Part shown: one piece after another, positions 32,865 through 43,438 of the stretch
How the letters are laid out: every line of letters starts with the position of its first letter
Position numbering within the stretch: the first letter of the stretch is position 1
DNA from: Rhododendron vialii
Lineage: Eukaryota; Streptophyta; Magnoliopsida; Ericales; Ericaceae
Assembly: GCF_030253575.1 (NCBI RefSeq)
Contig: NC_080563.1
Coordinates: 36,931,501 to 36,995,500 of the forward strand
Length of the DNA stretch: 64,000 nucleotides
Direction: 5' to 3'
Translations under genes and position numbers: made by a program
Notes under the pieces: generated by a model
The model's database searches: none
What the model saw: only the letters and a program-made list of their open reading frames with translations
What the model was told of the DNA's origin: nothing

Positions 32865-33873
32865 GTAATTGTGATTGAAAGACCATTTTACCTTGAGAAT
32901 AATGGATAGGGTTTCTGTTTGTAAAGAACTCAAGTTGTAGCACGAGGTTGAGCAATGCTGGATAGGAGATCCATCTGGAGAAGATACGCAAAAACCCAAC
33001 CCGCTCCAAGGATTGCCCTCTTTCCAAGCGCCATCCACATGGACGTTCACCATGAGCTGTTGGTGAATCATGACAATCGGGGTATTGCTTGATAACGAAA
33101 GGCGAATTTTTTTGGCATATAAAGGATATCCTTGAAGGCGAAGGTTTTCCCAAGAGGACCAAAGGGCAGCCCTTTTGAGTTTTGAACCAATGGGCGGTAC
33201 TGTCCATTGCTATTGCTAGGGCGGTGATGGTAACAAATGGGAATTCTGAGAAGACCTTTTGGTTCCTGTGTTTCCAAATTGCTCAAGGGATCTATTCTAA
33301 CAATAAAGGGCGAGCACCAGTTGGGTGTCTCCCTTTCCTGAAGCTGTGTCACACTTTTGATTTCCAAAAATACCCCTAAAATGTGTGAACAAAATGTTTA
33401 GAAATTCATGGGCGAATATGTAAATGGATAATAAAGTTAGAGAATCGCTCGTTGTCGGTTGAGGAGACTGTTAAACAAAGAATCCAATCCAATATCTAAT
33501 CTTTGAAATTAAAGTTCTCAGTAATGCCCTAATATGACAAATGACAACCTCTTCAACTTTACTTTTTCTTGATAGATGGATTTGCTTCATATAGGAGTAC
33601 CATGTACTTGTGCAGGTAAATGTAGTTGTCAAGCTGAAGATTTTCCACATAATTTTCTTGCTTCATATGGTCCATGTAAATGTCAAGTTTAAGGTTAATA
33701 GGTCTCTCACTCAACTTTACGAACACACCAATAGGCCACAGATATTTTGTGTTGAGTATCAAGCATATTTGAAATGAGGAAAATTAGAACACAAAAGAAA
33801 AGGTGAAAGATCAAAAAGGTTAATTGGGTGTATGGAGTTGACTACAAAAGGGAGTTATATTGTGATGTGGAAA

Positions 33874-34129
33874 ACAAGAAAGCACATTAACCCCAACGGG
33901 TTGGCTTAGCGGTCAATGATTTGAAATTTTTAAGTTTGTTCCTTGCTAAAGTCTCAAATTCGAAAATTTTCAAGTGTTTTCAATTCATTTGGGGTCAATC
34001 CGTTTAGAGTTTTGCTCAGAATTTAATTGGGACCCCTGCAAGTGGGCGCTAGGATTAGTCTCCCATAATTAATTGAGATGCGTGTAAATTGGGCCGGACA
34101 CATGAGTTTTTTAAAAAAACAAGCAAGCA
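33874..34129 (+). mobile_element. tRNA-derived SINE
   Basis: The body is 33,885-34,118. It has an A-box-like GGTTGGCTTAGCGGTCA at the start and a decayed B-box region (TCTCAAATTCGAA). The 3' part GATTAGTCTCC, then GAGATGCGTGTAAATTGGGC and CGGACAC, is the characteristic plant SINE 3' end, followed by an A-run. Flanking copies ACAAGAAAGCA and ACAAGCAAGCA differ at one base and are the target duplication. Non-autonomous; it depends on a LINE reverse transcriptase. Confidence 0.7.
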
Positions 34130-35528
34130 AAATATTAATCACTTACCCCCAAGAAATTGAACAGATTTATAAAAAAACGATTCACTTTGACTAATTATTT
34201 ATTTTGTCTATTTTTTTTTGGCTTCTCTAATTTTATAGTTTTGGATTCCGGTGGGTTTGATCTAGTGTTTCGGATCTATTCTTTTCAAGTTATATGTGTT
34301 CCGATCAGGCATATAATAATATCCAATCGAGCTGATTTTTTACATACTTGCTCTACACAACGAGTTTTACAAAATGAACATTTTCGATCAATCGAAGTGG
34401 GACCAGAGTGGACCCCACTCAGCATGCACCGTCCTAGAATCCTCCTATCACGGCCCACGCGGGAGAGAGAGAGTCATTAGTTGTAGCAAAAAAGGGGTAA
34501 AGCAGCAACTATTCCGGCGAGTCTGCTGGTTTCGGTTTTGAGCCCTGTAGTTCGGCAAAACCTCCAAGTAATGAAAGAAGCGAGGCTATCGGAGATGCTC
34601 TAACAAGTGCATTGCTACTACTTTAGATGGTAGTTTTTTTGCACAATGCCGGGAGAGAGCTCGGGTAGTGAAGGCCCATATCTTGTTTGTAATTTTGGTG
34701 AGATTCTCAGGCATTTTTTATTTTTTATTTTTATTTATCCGAAGCACATTTTATCTACCCTGAAGTAGACTAATTATGGACCCACCTAAATTTGACAACC
34801 AAAACGCAAACTGGGCCCTGCTTTGCTTTATCAGTGTCAACTAATCTGTTCTTTAATTACATAATAGTTCAATTGTGAAAAGACAAAACTAAGTTAACAT
34901 TAAAATCTATTAAATGTTTTTCATGATGTAGTGTTGGATCAGGTGTTAACCAAGACGTCTCGAGTACAGAGCGGATGCTGGCTTTCATAAAGCCAACAAT
35001 CTCTCCCCAGCACCAGCCTAGGACTCGACCCAGTGACCTCGCTTTGATACCACTTGTTGGATCAGGTGCTAACCAACTCACTTAAAAGCAATTGTTGTTA
35101 AGGAAAAACGTAACTTGATCTTTAAAGAGCAGCGTAGAATCCTACACTTAGCGGCAGGTGAACATAAGGGGCTTCGCAGTACTGTCCATACAGCACCGAC
35201 GGGTGAAGGCGGTTAGTATTCTCAATAAACTTGGCCCGCGCCAACAGGAGCGCCTCAAATACAGGATAGATGTTGGCCCCCATAAAGCCTAACATGTAGA
35301 ATATTAAAAGTAGAGGGTATTGTTGGGAAAAGGTCGCAAAAGCAAGTGATCTCAAAAAAATACTACGGAGTATAAGAAATGGAACTTTCTGCGACAAATT
35401 TCCCACTTGAGATGCATCTCTGCCTTTGGGTGGAGTACTAAGTAAAGGACACTTTTGTAAGAAAGTGGGATAATAAACCTCTCCCCACATTTTACCATTC
35501 CATATTTCTTGTGGAGATTTAAACCAAG
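34130..35528. other. Intergenic, with an LTR/TRIM remnant at 34,930-35,080
   Basis: TGTTGGATCAGGTG(T/C)TAACCAA occurs at about 34,932 and 35,056. Just left of the second copy, the complement of TGGTATCAAAGCGAGG is a tRNA-iMet-type primer site, so a small LTR element on the minus strand once ended here. At 34,315-34,440 there is a partial match to the Mutator-like MITE family. No gene was found. Confidence 0.4.
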
Positions 35529-35621
35529 GCTTGACAACACACTAATGATTTTCATCCTCCGGCTGCAAACAAGCCAGCACTGCATCTCCCACCTACTTTA
35601 GCGAAACGGTGTAGTTATTTA

Positions 35622-37090
35622 TGAGAAAACTTTATGTCAATTTCAAAACCAATTGGTAATGAGTGGAGAGATCCCAAATATTATTAAGTGATAGATGATA
35701 GGACCCAAAAGTAGCCACATGTAACAGACCTCAAAAGCGGCTGCATGTGAGGAGGGAGGTTAAGATATAAAGTCTCACATTGTTTGGGAGTGGAATGGGT
35801 AATCACTTAATAACATTTGTGACCTTTTCACTCATTGCCAATTGGTTTTAAGATGAATATAAAGTTTCCATATGGTATCAGAACGGGGCCTGTTTCACCC
35901 CACATTTTAAAAATTTACAATTCACACTCCACGATGGCAGACCAGCAAAAAGGCTGTACGATGATAGGACCTAAAAGTGGTCACACGTAGGGCTGTAAAT
36001 GAACCGAGCCATTCGCGAACTGTTCGAGGCTCGGTTCAGTAAGAGCTCGTTCGAGTTCGATTCGTCTGCTAAACGAACTGAACCTGAACTTCAATTCTAG
36101 GCTCGTTCCGTTAATGAGCCGAACCTGAGCCTAACAGTATTCGGCTCGGTTAGGTTCGCGAAATTATATTTAAATTTAATTAATAATTCAATAGGGGTCT
36201 ATTTGTAAATGTAAAAAATTTTAAGGTTGTATATATAATTCAATATTTATTTTTCTTCCAAATTCTATACGATCAATGAGAGAGTTTGGGTTCGCTTGAG
36301 TTTAATGAGCTGAGCCGAATCAAACCTGAGTTTTGACGAGCTCAATTCGAGCTTAGATTCGGCTCGGCTCGATTCATTTGAGTTTAACAAGCCAAACTCG
36401 AGCCAAGATGTTCAAGGTCGAATCGAATTCGAGCCGAACTCAAGCCAAACTAGTATCTTAACGAACCCAACCGAGCCAAACCCGAGCCTTGAAAAATTTT
36501 AACGAGCCGAACTCGAGCCAAGTTGTTCAGGCTCGAATCGAACTCGAGCGAACCCGAGCCGAACTCATACCTTAATGAACCCGAGCCAAACTTAACAGGG
36601 TTCGGCTCGATTCGGTTTGTTTACAGCCCTAGCCACACGTAACAGACCTCAAACGCGGCTGCATGTGATGGGAGATATTAAGGAAATAGAGTCTCACAGC
36701 TTTGGAATGGAATGGGTGATCACTTAATAACATTTGGGACATCTCCACTTATTACCAATTGGTTTAACATTTAGGACCTCTCCACTCATTGCCAATTAGT
36801 TTTGAGATAATATAAAATTTTCACATGGTATCAGAGCGGGGCCCGTTCCACCCCACATTTTAAAATTTCATAATTCACACCCCACGATGACAGACCAGCA
36901 AAAAGGCTGCACGATGGTAGGACCCAAAAGTGGCCACACATTACAGACCTCAAACGCGACTACACGTGATGGGAGATATTAAGGAAATAGAGTCTCACAG
37001 CTTGGGAGTGGAATGGGTGATCACTTAATAACATTTGTGACATCTCCACTCATTACCAATTGGTTTTAAGATGAACATAAAGTTTTCACA
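35622..37090 (+). mobile_element. TRIM array: three direct LTRs, two internal units, plus one inverted half-LTR
   Basis: LTR copies of ~177 bp (TG(A/G)TAGGACCC...TTCACA) lie at 35,697-35,872, 35,962-36,825 (enlarged by a hAT element and an internal duplication) and 36,914-37,090. Copies one and two are each followed by an ~88-bp internal unit starting with the tRNA-iMet primer site TGGTATCAGA(A/G)CGGGGCC. To the left, 35,622-35,689 is the 3' half of the LTR in inverted orientation. ATTTA/CTTCA at the outer borders may be a diverged 5-bp target duplication. No protein is encoded. Confidence 0.7.
35980..36639. mobile_element. 644-bp hAT-type element nested in a TRIM LTR
   Basis: The element 35,988-36,631 starts TAGGGCTGTAAATGAACCGA and ends with the complement of TAGGGCTGTAAACAAACCGA. 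The 8-bp flanks GTCACACG and GCCACACG match at seven positions and interrupt an LTR phrase that is continuous in the sister copies. The interior is built from repeated GAGCCGAAC/CGAGCC words. 8-bp duplication plus TAGGG ends indicate hAT. A decayed relative is at 9,787-10,692. Confidence 0.75.
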
Positions 37091-37944
37091 CTTCATGCCT
37101 CGTCCAAAACGAAGACATAACAGCCGCGCAGATAACCCCCACTTCTCTCTCTTCGTCAATTGCTTACACCGCCTCGCTCGCTCTCATCGGTGGATATGGC
37201 CATTCCGATCCGCACGAGTATGATGGTACCCCCAAAGTTGTTAAATCCGTTCCGTACCGGGGTGCTAAAACGGAACACAAAGACTCAAGATCCGTTCCAA
37301 TTGAAATACTGGCCTGTTCCAGCCAATACCGGATGTACCAGACGATACCGGTCTGTTTCGGACATTTTTCGGTGTTCCGAACGGTACAAAATTACCTTCT
37401 TTCTCTTTTTTTTTTTTTTAAATGACATAAGTTGTGGGCTCTAAACTAATTAAAAGAAACTTATGGGCTTATATATGATTTTTTTCGATTAAGATCACGA
37501 TGGAATCCTGATCTGTTTCATAACTTTGTTTTGAGTTTTTTTAGATAATTTTTTGCTGTTGTTTGTTTCACGGAAATGATTTTGCAACCTGGTAGATATA
37601 AATTAAATATATATAAAATATTAATTGCGATAAATCTGGAACGGTACAGAGATAAAGTCCGGTACCAATACGTACCATTCTAATAGTGAAAACGGTACGC
37701 TGACCAGTACGAAGAGGTAGAAGTGTGAGTTATCCGCTTCTGTTATGTCTCCGTTTTGGACGAGGCATGAAGAACTACACCGTTTCACTAAAGTAGGTGG
37801 GAGATGTAGTGTTGGCTTGTTTGCAACCGGAGGATCAAATCATTAATGTGTTGGCAAGCAGTGGTTAAAAGCTCCATTAGATATATATGGAAAAGGGAAA
37901 ATGTGGAGAGAGGATCCTCATCCCAACCTTATCATCACCACCAC

Positions 37945-38325
37945 CAATTGTTAATTAAGCGTTGGATATTACAGAGAGAAACTTATTTCCGGAGCAGCTA
38001 CAAACAGTCTATTTACGAAGTCGTGTAATTTCAGTCGTTTGTTTCGGCAATTAATTGTTTGGATTTTAAAAAAACTATTCGCGCAATTGTTAATTAAGAG
38101 TTGTATATTAAACTATATGGTGAAAAACTTATTTTCGGAGCAGCTGCAAACAGCCTATTTACGAAACCGTGCAATTTCAGTCGTCCGTTTAGGCAGTCAA
38201 TTGTCCGAATTTTAAAAAAACTATTTGCACAAATAATTTTTTTAAAATTCGAATCTTCCAAAACACTTTTGAACGACTGAAATTGAGTTCTGAAATGTTT
38301 ACGGTTGCTCCGTAAACAAGATTTT
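37945..38325. mobile_element. Foldback element with a 141-bp tandem duplication of its left arm
   Basis: CAATTGTTAATTAAGCGTTG at 37,945 and CAATTGTTAATTAAGAGTTG at 38,086 each precede the same ~100 bp (CGGAGCAGCT.CAAACAG, TTTACGAA, GTGTAATTTCAGTCGT-like). The right end 38,300-38,325 (GGTTGCTCCGTAAACAAG) is the complement of the left arm start. So a MITE-like foldback has its 5' arm duplicated in tandem. Confidence 0.55.
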
Positions 38326-38396
38326 ATCTTCCATATAATAATTACTCCTTTAAGCAGGTGCTTTGTCCTGACAAAAGAAAATAAATTAAAGGAAAA

Positions 38397-38526
38397 TTTT
38401 AACTCCACACCCACTTACACATTCATACTCACAATAGGGATGGGTCCCAGACATACTGAGTATTTAGTGTGTTCGGGCTCCACCCCTATTGTAAGTATAG
38501 ATGTGTAAATGGGTATGGAGGTAAAA
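38397..38526. repeat. 130-bp foldback repeat
   Basis: TTACACATTCATACTCACAA at about 38,414 pairs with TTGTAAGTATAGATGTGTAA at about 38,490, and GGGATGGG.CCCAGAC lies in the loop side. It is a short MITE-like hairpin; no target duplication was found. Confidence 0.5.
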
Positions 38527-38711
38527 TGATTGTAAATTGAAAGTGTATACTGAGGGTGGATCAGAAAGGCTTGAATGGTCCTTTAATTTTCTAGAGACAA
38601 TATTCTTTGTGCTGAAAATCATTGTGCTTTGTATCGAGAAATTTTTTGGCCATTGAATTTAGAACATAAAAAAAAATACTATCGGTCGAAAAAACCATCG
38701 GTAAAGGGACA

Positions 38712-38862
38712 CATATGACCATGTTCGTTTTGGAATTTTCTCTTTGCGCATGGTCTTTAATAAATTTTTTACCAATTATTACTCTCATTTCTTTTTCTAT
38801 CTCTCTTCATTCATTATCCAAAATTCCAAAATCAAAAAATTTCAAAACGAACATGGTCATGA
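38712..38862. repeat. ~150-bp foldback repeat
   Basis: CATATGACCATGTTCGTTTTG at the left pairs with CAAAACGAACATGGTCATG at the right; inner GGAATTTT pairs with AAAATTTC-like sequence. A related single-arm copy lies in the MADS gene intron near 50,680-50,790. Confidence 0.55.
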
Positions 38863-39519
38863 GTTTCCGGGACAGAAGTGATCGGATCCGAGACATATGT
38901 ATGGATAGTCTCTTTTTATTCTTTTTTATTCCATGAGATGCATCTAGAAAATGCTCTTTTCTCTATGTTATTCCAAATGAATGTACGATAATGAAGGACA
39001 CTTCTTTATTTATGCTTATTAGATTCGGTAACGTGGTGCACAAGCGACAAGAGGACAATGGAGCTTCAGAAAAGGACCATGGTTTTGAAGAACGTAAAAT
39101 GGAGGGGGTGAATAAAAAACGTGCACTATATATTTATGGAGTTAGGTCCTTTTCCTAGTCCCTTAGAAGAGACTGTATCATACATGAATGGCTTAGGTGA
39201 GTAATATGCGATAAAGTTTAATAGTTTTTTTCATGTATGTGCAGTCCGAATGTACGTGGAGATACGGATTGAAGAGACGAGAATGAGTGATACTTCTTTA
39301 TTTATGCTAGATTCGGTAATGTGTGCATCGGAGGACAAAATGGGCACTATTCCTTCCTTTTTTTTACACACCATATTGTGAAACCTAATTAGACTTCGTT
39401 CTGTTAAGATTCTTATTTTTAAGTACTCATTTTTCGTTTTACGAGACAGTGTCATTCTCTCACAATACGTCACGTTTAACTCAAAAAATAAGTACTAGTA
39501 CTATTTCGCTTAGCATAAT
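38863..39519. other. Intergenic with a ~60-bp direct repeat
   Basis: CTTCTTTATTTATGCT followed by AGATTCGGTAA(C/T)GTG.TGCA occurs at about 39,000 and 39,292, both preceded by GA(C/T)A. No gene. Confidence 0.45.
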
Positions 39520-39902
39520 GGGGCCATACAGAAATGTTACACATACAGCAAAAGTGCACAGATTTTGTGTGGGGCCCACTACGGGTCCCACACAAATAAT
39601 CCAAGCCGTTCATTAAATGTAAAATATTTTTTCAAGGGCCTCCGCAAAGAATCAGCTTAATCCAACACCTATAAGTGCTCGATTCAATCATCTAATTTTT
39701 CATTATCTTGAAATTCAAATGAAAAGTTAAATGATTGAATCGAGCACCTATGAGTATCGGATTGAGCTGATTTTTCGCGGGGGCCCTTGAAAAAATATTT
39801 TACATTTAATGAACTGTTCGGATTATTTGTGTAGGACCCGTAGTGGGCCCCACACAAAATCTGTGCACTTTTGCTGTGTGTGTAGCATTGCTGGGGGCCA
39901 TA
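39520..39902. mobile_element. Mutator-like foldback MITE, copy 3, with exact 9-bp target duplication
   Basis: GGGGCCATA occurs at 39,520-39,528 and 39,894-39,902. The 365-bp element between them starts CAGAAATGTTACACATACAG and ends with the complement of CAGCAATGCTACACACACAG. Arms pair over about 170 bp each, including AAAAGTGCACAGATTTTGTG. A 9-bp duplication and long terminal inverted repeats are the Mutator hallmark. This is the best preserved copy of the family in the window. Confidence 0.85.
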
Positions 39903-40570
39903 ACTACTCTTATTTTGGGTTCGACGGTTAGGGGTGTCCATGACAATTTACACACCTCAACTAATATCTTTACCTGTCCGGTCAAAGAGGAACCATCCAA
40001 GCCAAAATTAAGTACTTCACAATAAATTACTTTCATACAGCGAGTCTCGTAAATTCGAACATTAATTGGTCAAACGTGTGGGTAACAAATCCACCAACTA
40101 ATTGACTTGAACTGTGAGAATCCTATGGAGACCGACACCCAACACCGACTAGGCCTACCGACGGGCCCACTCCGGGTCCTAAATGGATGATCGAGCCATT
40201 CAATAATTTATTATATAAAACCGAATAGATCCGTAAAAAATCAACTTTAATTCGATACGTATATGCGCTCGATCCAATTATTGCTAGTGTATTAGGGCTA
40301 CCTAATTATTACTACTACTGTACTATTCGTTGGGATTCTAAAAGAGATGGACACGAAATCCCCTTTACAACTCACTTGGAAGGCAGTAGAAGGCGGTAGA
40401 AGCACAACCATACCTTTTTCAAATAATGAGTAAAAAGAAAAAAAAAAGAAAGCAAATTGAGGGAGATGAATGATTGTAGGGAACAGCTGTGGGGGTGTAT
40501 GGGCAGATGTGGCTGTGTTCCCCCCCTACAAAATATCTGTACGGTCAAAGCGTGGGTTACAATAGTACTA
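39903..40570. other. Intergenic, with a partial MITE relative at 40,140-40,290
   Basis: GGGCCCACTCCGGGTCCTAA, GATGATCGAGCCATTCA and CGCTCGATCCAATTATT are diverged versions of blocks in the Mutator-like foldback family, without a visible second arm. Nothing else was recognised. Confidence 0.4.
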
Positions 40571-40771
40571 GTATTAAAGATTTTTTTTTTTTCAATATTA
40601 TATACATTGGCAGAGGTTAGTAGGGAGGTGTTAGAGTTACCACGGAGGTCTAGAGGGTATCTATAGCCATGGCCCTCAAAGCCCCTCCCCTCGTGGGACT
40701 CGAACCGTGGTCACTACTAAGGAGAAGGAGATGAGTAACCAACTTCATTAAAACTGGTGCTCGTATTAAAG
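40571..40771 (-). mobile_element. tRNA-derived SINE with 9-bp target duplication
   Basis: GTATTAAAG lies at 40,571-40,579 and 40,763-40,771. The minus strand of the 183-bp body has an A-box-like GTTGGTTACTCATCTCC, a B-box GGTTCGAGTCC (complement at 40,696-40,706), and a terminal A-tail (plus-strand T-run 40,581-40,592). Similar pieces without clear duplications occur at 4,735-4,935, 44,900-44,995 and 53,840-53,960. Confidence 0.7.
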
Positions 40772-43230
40772 TTGTTGAATGGTATAGTTTGTCCCATGTA
40801 ATTTGGAATAATAGTGTAGTTGCATGATTTCATAGTCTATCCGTTTGGTCCCTTTCATTACTAGAGCCAAAATAGATAGATTTTCAAAGTTATGTACCCT
40901 TTAGTTTCGTGGTGGTAAATTAGTAGTCTATTGCATTTTTACTTCCATTTTGAATTTTTTACGAAAAAGGAAGGGAAAAAAGAAAGCATTCTTGGCTTTT
41001 TCTCATTAGCTAGTCTTAATGGACAGGTCATATAGATCAGCATCTGATAAAAGAAACTATGAACCAAAATTTTAAGACAGATGAAGTATTAGGTTTCTGG
41101 AAAAGGCTGTTGTTAAATCTGATTTGGCTTTAGTGTGATTCTCGTTGACTGTTTATTTGAATTTGTTTGTGGGTACGCTAGCTCATGTGTTGTGCTGTAT
41201 CAGTTGTTTCAGTTAACCGAGTTGCAAAAGAAAAGTTACTTTCCACTTTCTTGTAATAATTGGGTCATGTGTATGAATATGATGATATTTTGTGTAATAT
41301 TCTCAACTATCTATGTTACCCTTTGTGATATGTAAGCTGCATGTTCACAACTCACGCCTACTTAGATGCTCTCAAACTTTAGTTTCATAGGATTTCCTTG
41401 AAATAAAAATACTTATCCTTCCTCTCTATGTGAATCATTATTGTCGTACCCTACCACCTTAAAATTAGTGGAAATCACCATTAGCTACAACTATGGATTA
41501 CATTGTCTTATTGGTTTTCATCTAATTAAAATAAGCATGCCGACTATTAATGCCACATTGATAACTTAGGAGGCCACCACAGACTCACTTTTTGTTCTCC
41601 GTTCCGAAATAAGGATCCAATATTTTATATTGGACTGTCCTTACATAAATGTTCATTTTGAAAAGTACATGGTAAAAGTTTGTGCAATTATCATTTTGTC
41701 ATTTTAAAAAGTTAATGAGTAAAAGTGGGGGTAAAAGTTAATAAAAAATGTGTAATAATAATGTCTCTTTAATTTAATTATGTTTTTCATCTGCAAAATT
41801 TAGTTTTGCATAATATTATATTTTTGGCAAGATTAAATTATAGAAAAGAGCATGGAATCTTTAAAATTATCGTATTGCATAACTATGCGAATGTTTCTCT
41901 CAAATCCTGACCTCCCTAATACCAAAATCCTAGTTTCGTCCTTGATATCTAACATTGACTCTCCCTTCACCTATGATATAGCCAACGCTCTACCACGTCT
42001 TCCTCACATATACATTACCATAATAGCATCACTCGGTTTATTTCTCGTTCGCATCTTTTCATGTCCCAATTATGGGAAGAAGTGGGCATAACGAAAGAGA
42101 GGTGAAGAGACAAAATCAAAAAATTATTTAGAAAATGATGGTAGAAGCCAAGGTGTTGTAGATTTACAAATACAGTAACTTTTGGTTTGTAGAAGCGCGG
42201 CGGACTATTCAAACCCAACATTAGAAGTGAAACATAGCATGTAATCGCATAGACAACGGCATTGCAACAACAAACTTTCACTCGATCTACTCCTTTAGGA
42301 TAAACGTTGCACAAAACTAAAAACTATGATTCCGGATATCGCACTTTAGCCCCTCGAACTAACTACCACCGCAAGAGTTGTTGTCTTTGATCATATTAGT
42401 TGCACTGTTGAGAGAGACAATCATTTAAATGAAAGTGAAAGGCTGATAGGACAAGATGAATTGTGGATTGAGATAGAACGAAAAGGATAGAAAATATAGG
42501 GGATGCTTGTGGTGTTAATGAGGAGAAATAAAGAGAAAATTCAGGCATAATTACAGAAGCAATTACTGTATGTCTTTTTTTGTATTATTATTAAGTGTAA
42601 AATTACTAGCTACCCCACATTACCCTTTAGAAATTATTTCTCCGCCATCTACCGACATTGTAAAAAGGTAATTTAGGTTTGCTATTACCACCAATGGGTG
42701 CATGGGTGATAAGTGCAATTATGGCAAACTTATGAAGTTGGGTTGAAAGGAGGTCCAGTGTAATATTTTGTCGGAAGCACAGTGTTTTTATTTATCTTTT
42801 TTTTTTGTTTTTTTGGGGTGGGGGGCAAAGTAATTCCATTTATCATTCCATGTCTCCTAGTACTACTATGCATAGTTGCAAATATGATTCCACACATTTT
42901 CTCATTAAAGGGTATCATCTTTGGGACAAGTTTTTTTTAGTGCAAATAGGATATGGTCCACATAAAAGGGCACAATTTAGAGGTTGAGAAAGAGGAGAGA
43001 GAATGGTCGATTGAATAGAAGAAAGAGTGCTCGGATCTGAATCATTCAAAATACGTTTGGACTGTTCGGATGCGTGCTGAGTATCGCCACGTAATATTCA
43101 ATTTGCACCAAAAAACTTCTCTTTTTTTGGCCACTCCACTTGTACTCACATACACCTAGCTTCTTTGGGAAAATAATGTACAAAAACTATTGGCCGATAA
43201 AAAGGAACTTGAAACGCTATCTAAATGGAA
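40772..43230. other. Intergenic AT-rich sequence upstream of the MADS gene leader
   Basis: No gene, element boundary or repeat that I can support. Open frames up to 99 residues have no domains and low coding character. The last several hundred bases before 43,236 presumably include the MADS gene promoter if the leader exon assignment is right. Confidence 0.35.
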
Positions 43231-43235
43231 AGTTT

Positions 43236-43245
43236 CTATATATAG
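43236..43245 (+). promoter_or_regulatory. Candidate TATA box of the MADS gene
   Basis: CTATATATAG is followed about 25-30 bases later by a C/T-rich start (CCAACTCTCCCTCCCTCC), the usual look of a plant transcription start. Inferred; no coding exon lies between here and 47,014. Confidence 0.4.
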
Positions 43246-43264
43246 AATGTACCCAACTCTCCCT

Positions 43265-43438
43265 CCCTCCCTCCCTGCCTCTCACACACCCCTCTCTCTC
43301 TCTCTCTATATATATATATATGTATATATATATCTCAGTACTCTCGAGCTATTCATCCCATAAGTGGTAGCTATCTTCGATCCAGCAAGTTTCCTTCCAA
43401 CATTTCAGAATTCATTCTCTTCCTCTTTCTCTCGGAAG
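43265..43438 (+). other. Candidate 5' UTR exon of the MADS gene
   Basis: A pyrimidine-rich leader with CT and TA microsatellites (43,286-43,333) runs to AAG|GTGAAC, a possible donor at 43,439. What follows (T-rich, GTTTCTTGAACCAGATCT-like) resembles a plant leader intron. A good acceptor, CTGCAG at 46,987-46,992, lies 22 bp before the MADS start codon. SVP-type genes in some plants have a leader intron. If right, the leader intron is about 3.55 kb and holds the two retroelement pieces at 45.0-46.0 and 46.4-46.9 kb. Confidence 0.4.

Larger units (their letters stand above)
23560..33380 (-). pseudogene. Decayed LINE ORF2 C-terminus (RNase H-like), split by the Ty3 insertion
   Basis: The right part (33,370-32,870, minus) reads in shifting frames. 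AIWKHRNQKVF is typical of the segment before the RNase H-like domain of plant L1-type or retrotransposon-derived proteins. It is followed by VNVHVDGAWKEG and GLGFCVSSPDG, the first strands of an RVT_3-type RNase H fold, and TETLSIILK. The left part (23,862-23,560) continues across the target duplication and ends in 3' UTR-like sequence. Several stops and frameshifts mean it is not functional. A decayed host gene with an RNase H-like domain cannot be excluded. Confidence 0.5.
35529..37860. mobile_element. DNA transposon with ~130-bp terminal inverted repeats, invaded in its left arm
   Basis: The sequence 35,531-35,617 (TCCTCCGGCTGCAAACAAGC, then CTCCCACCTACTTTAGCGAA) is the complement of 37,772-37,858. 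The arm continues on the other side of the TRIM insert: 37,091-37,123 (CTTCATGCCTCGTCCAAAAC) is the complement of 37,742-37,772. The core 37,125-37,740 contains CCGTTCCGTACCGG-like and GGTACGCTGACCAGTACG sequence with no transposase. It is non-autonomous and of unknown superfamily. Confidence 0.6.
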
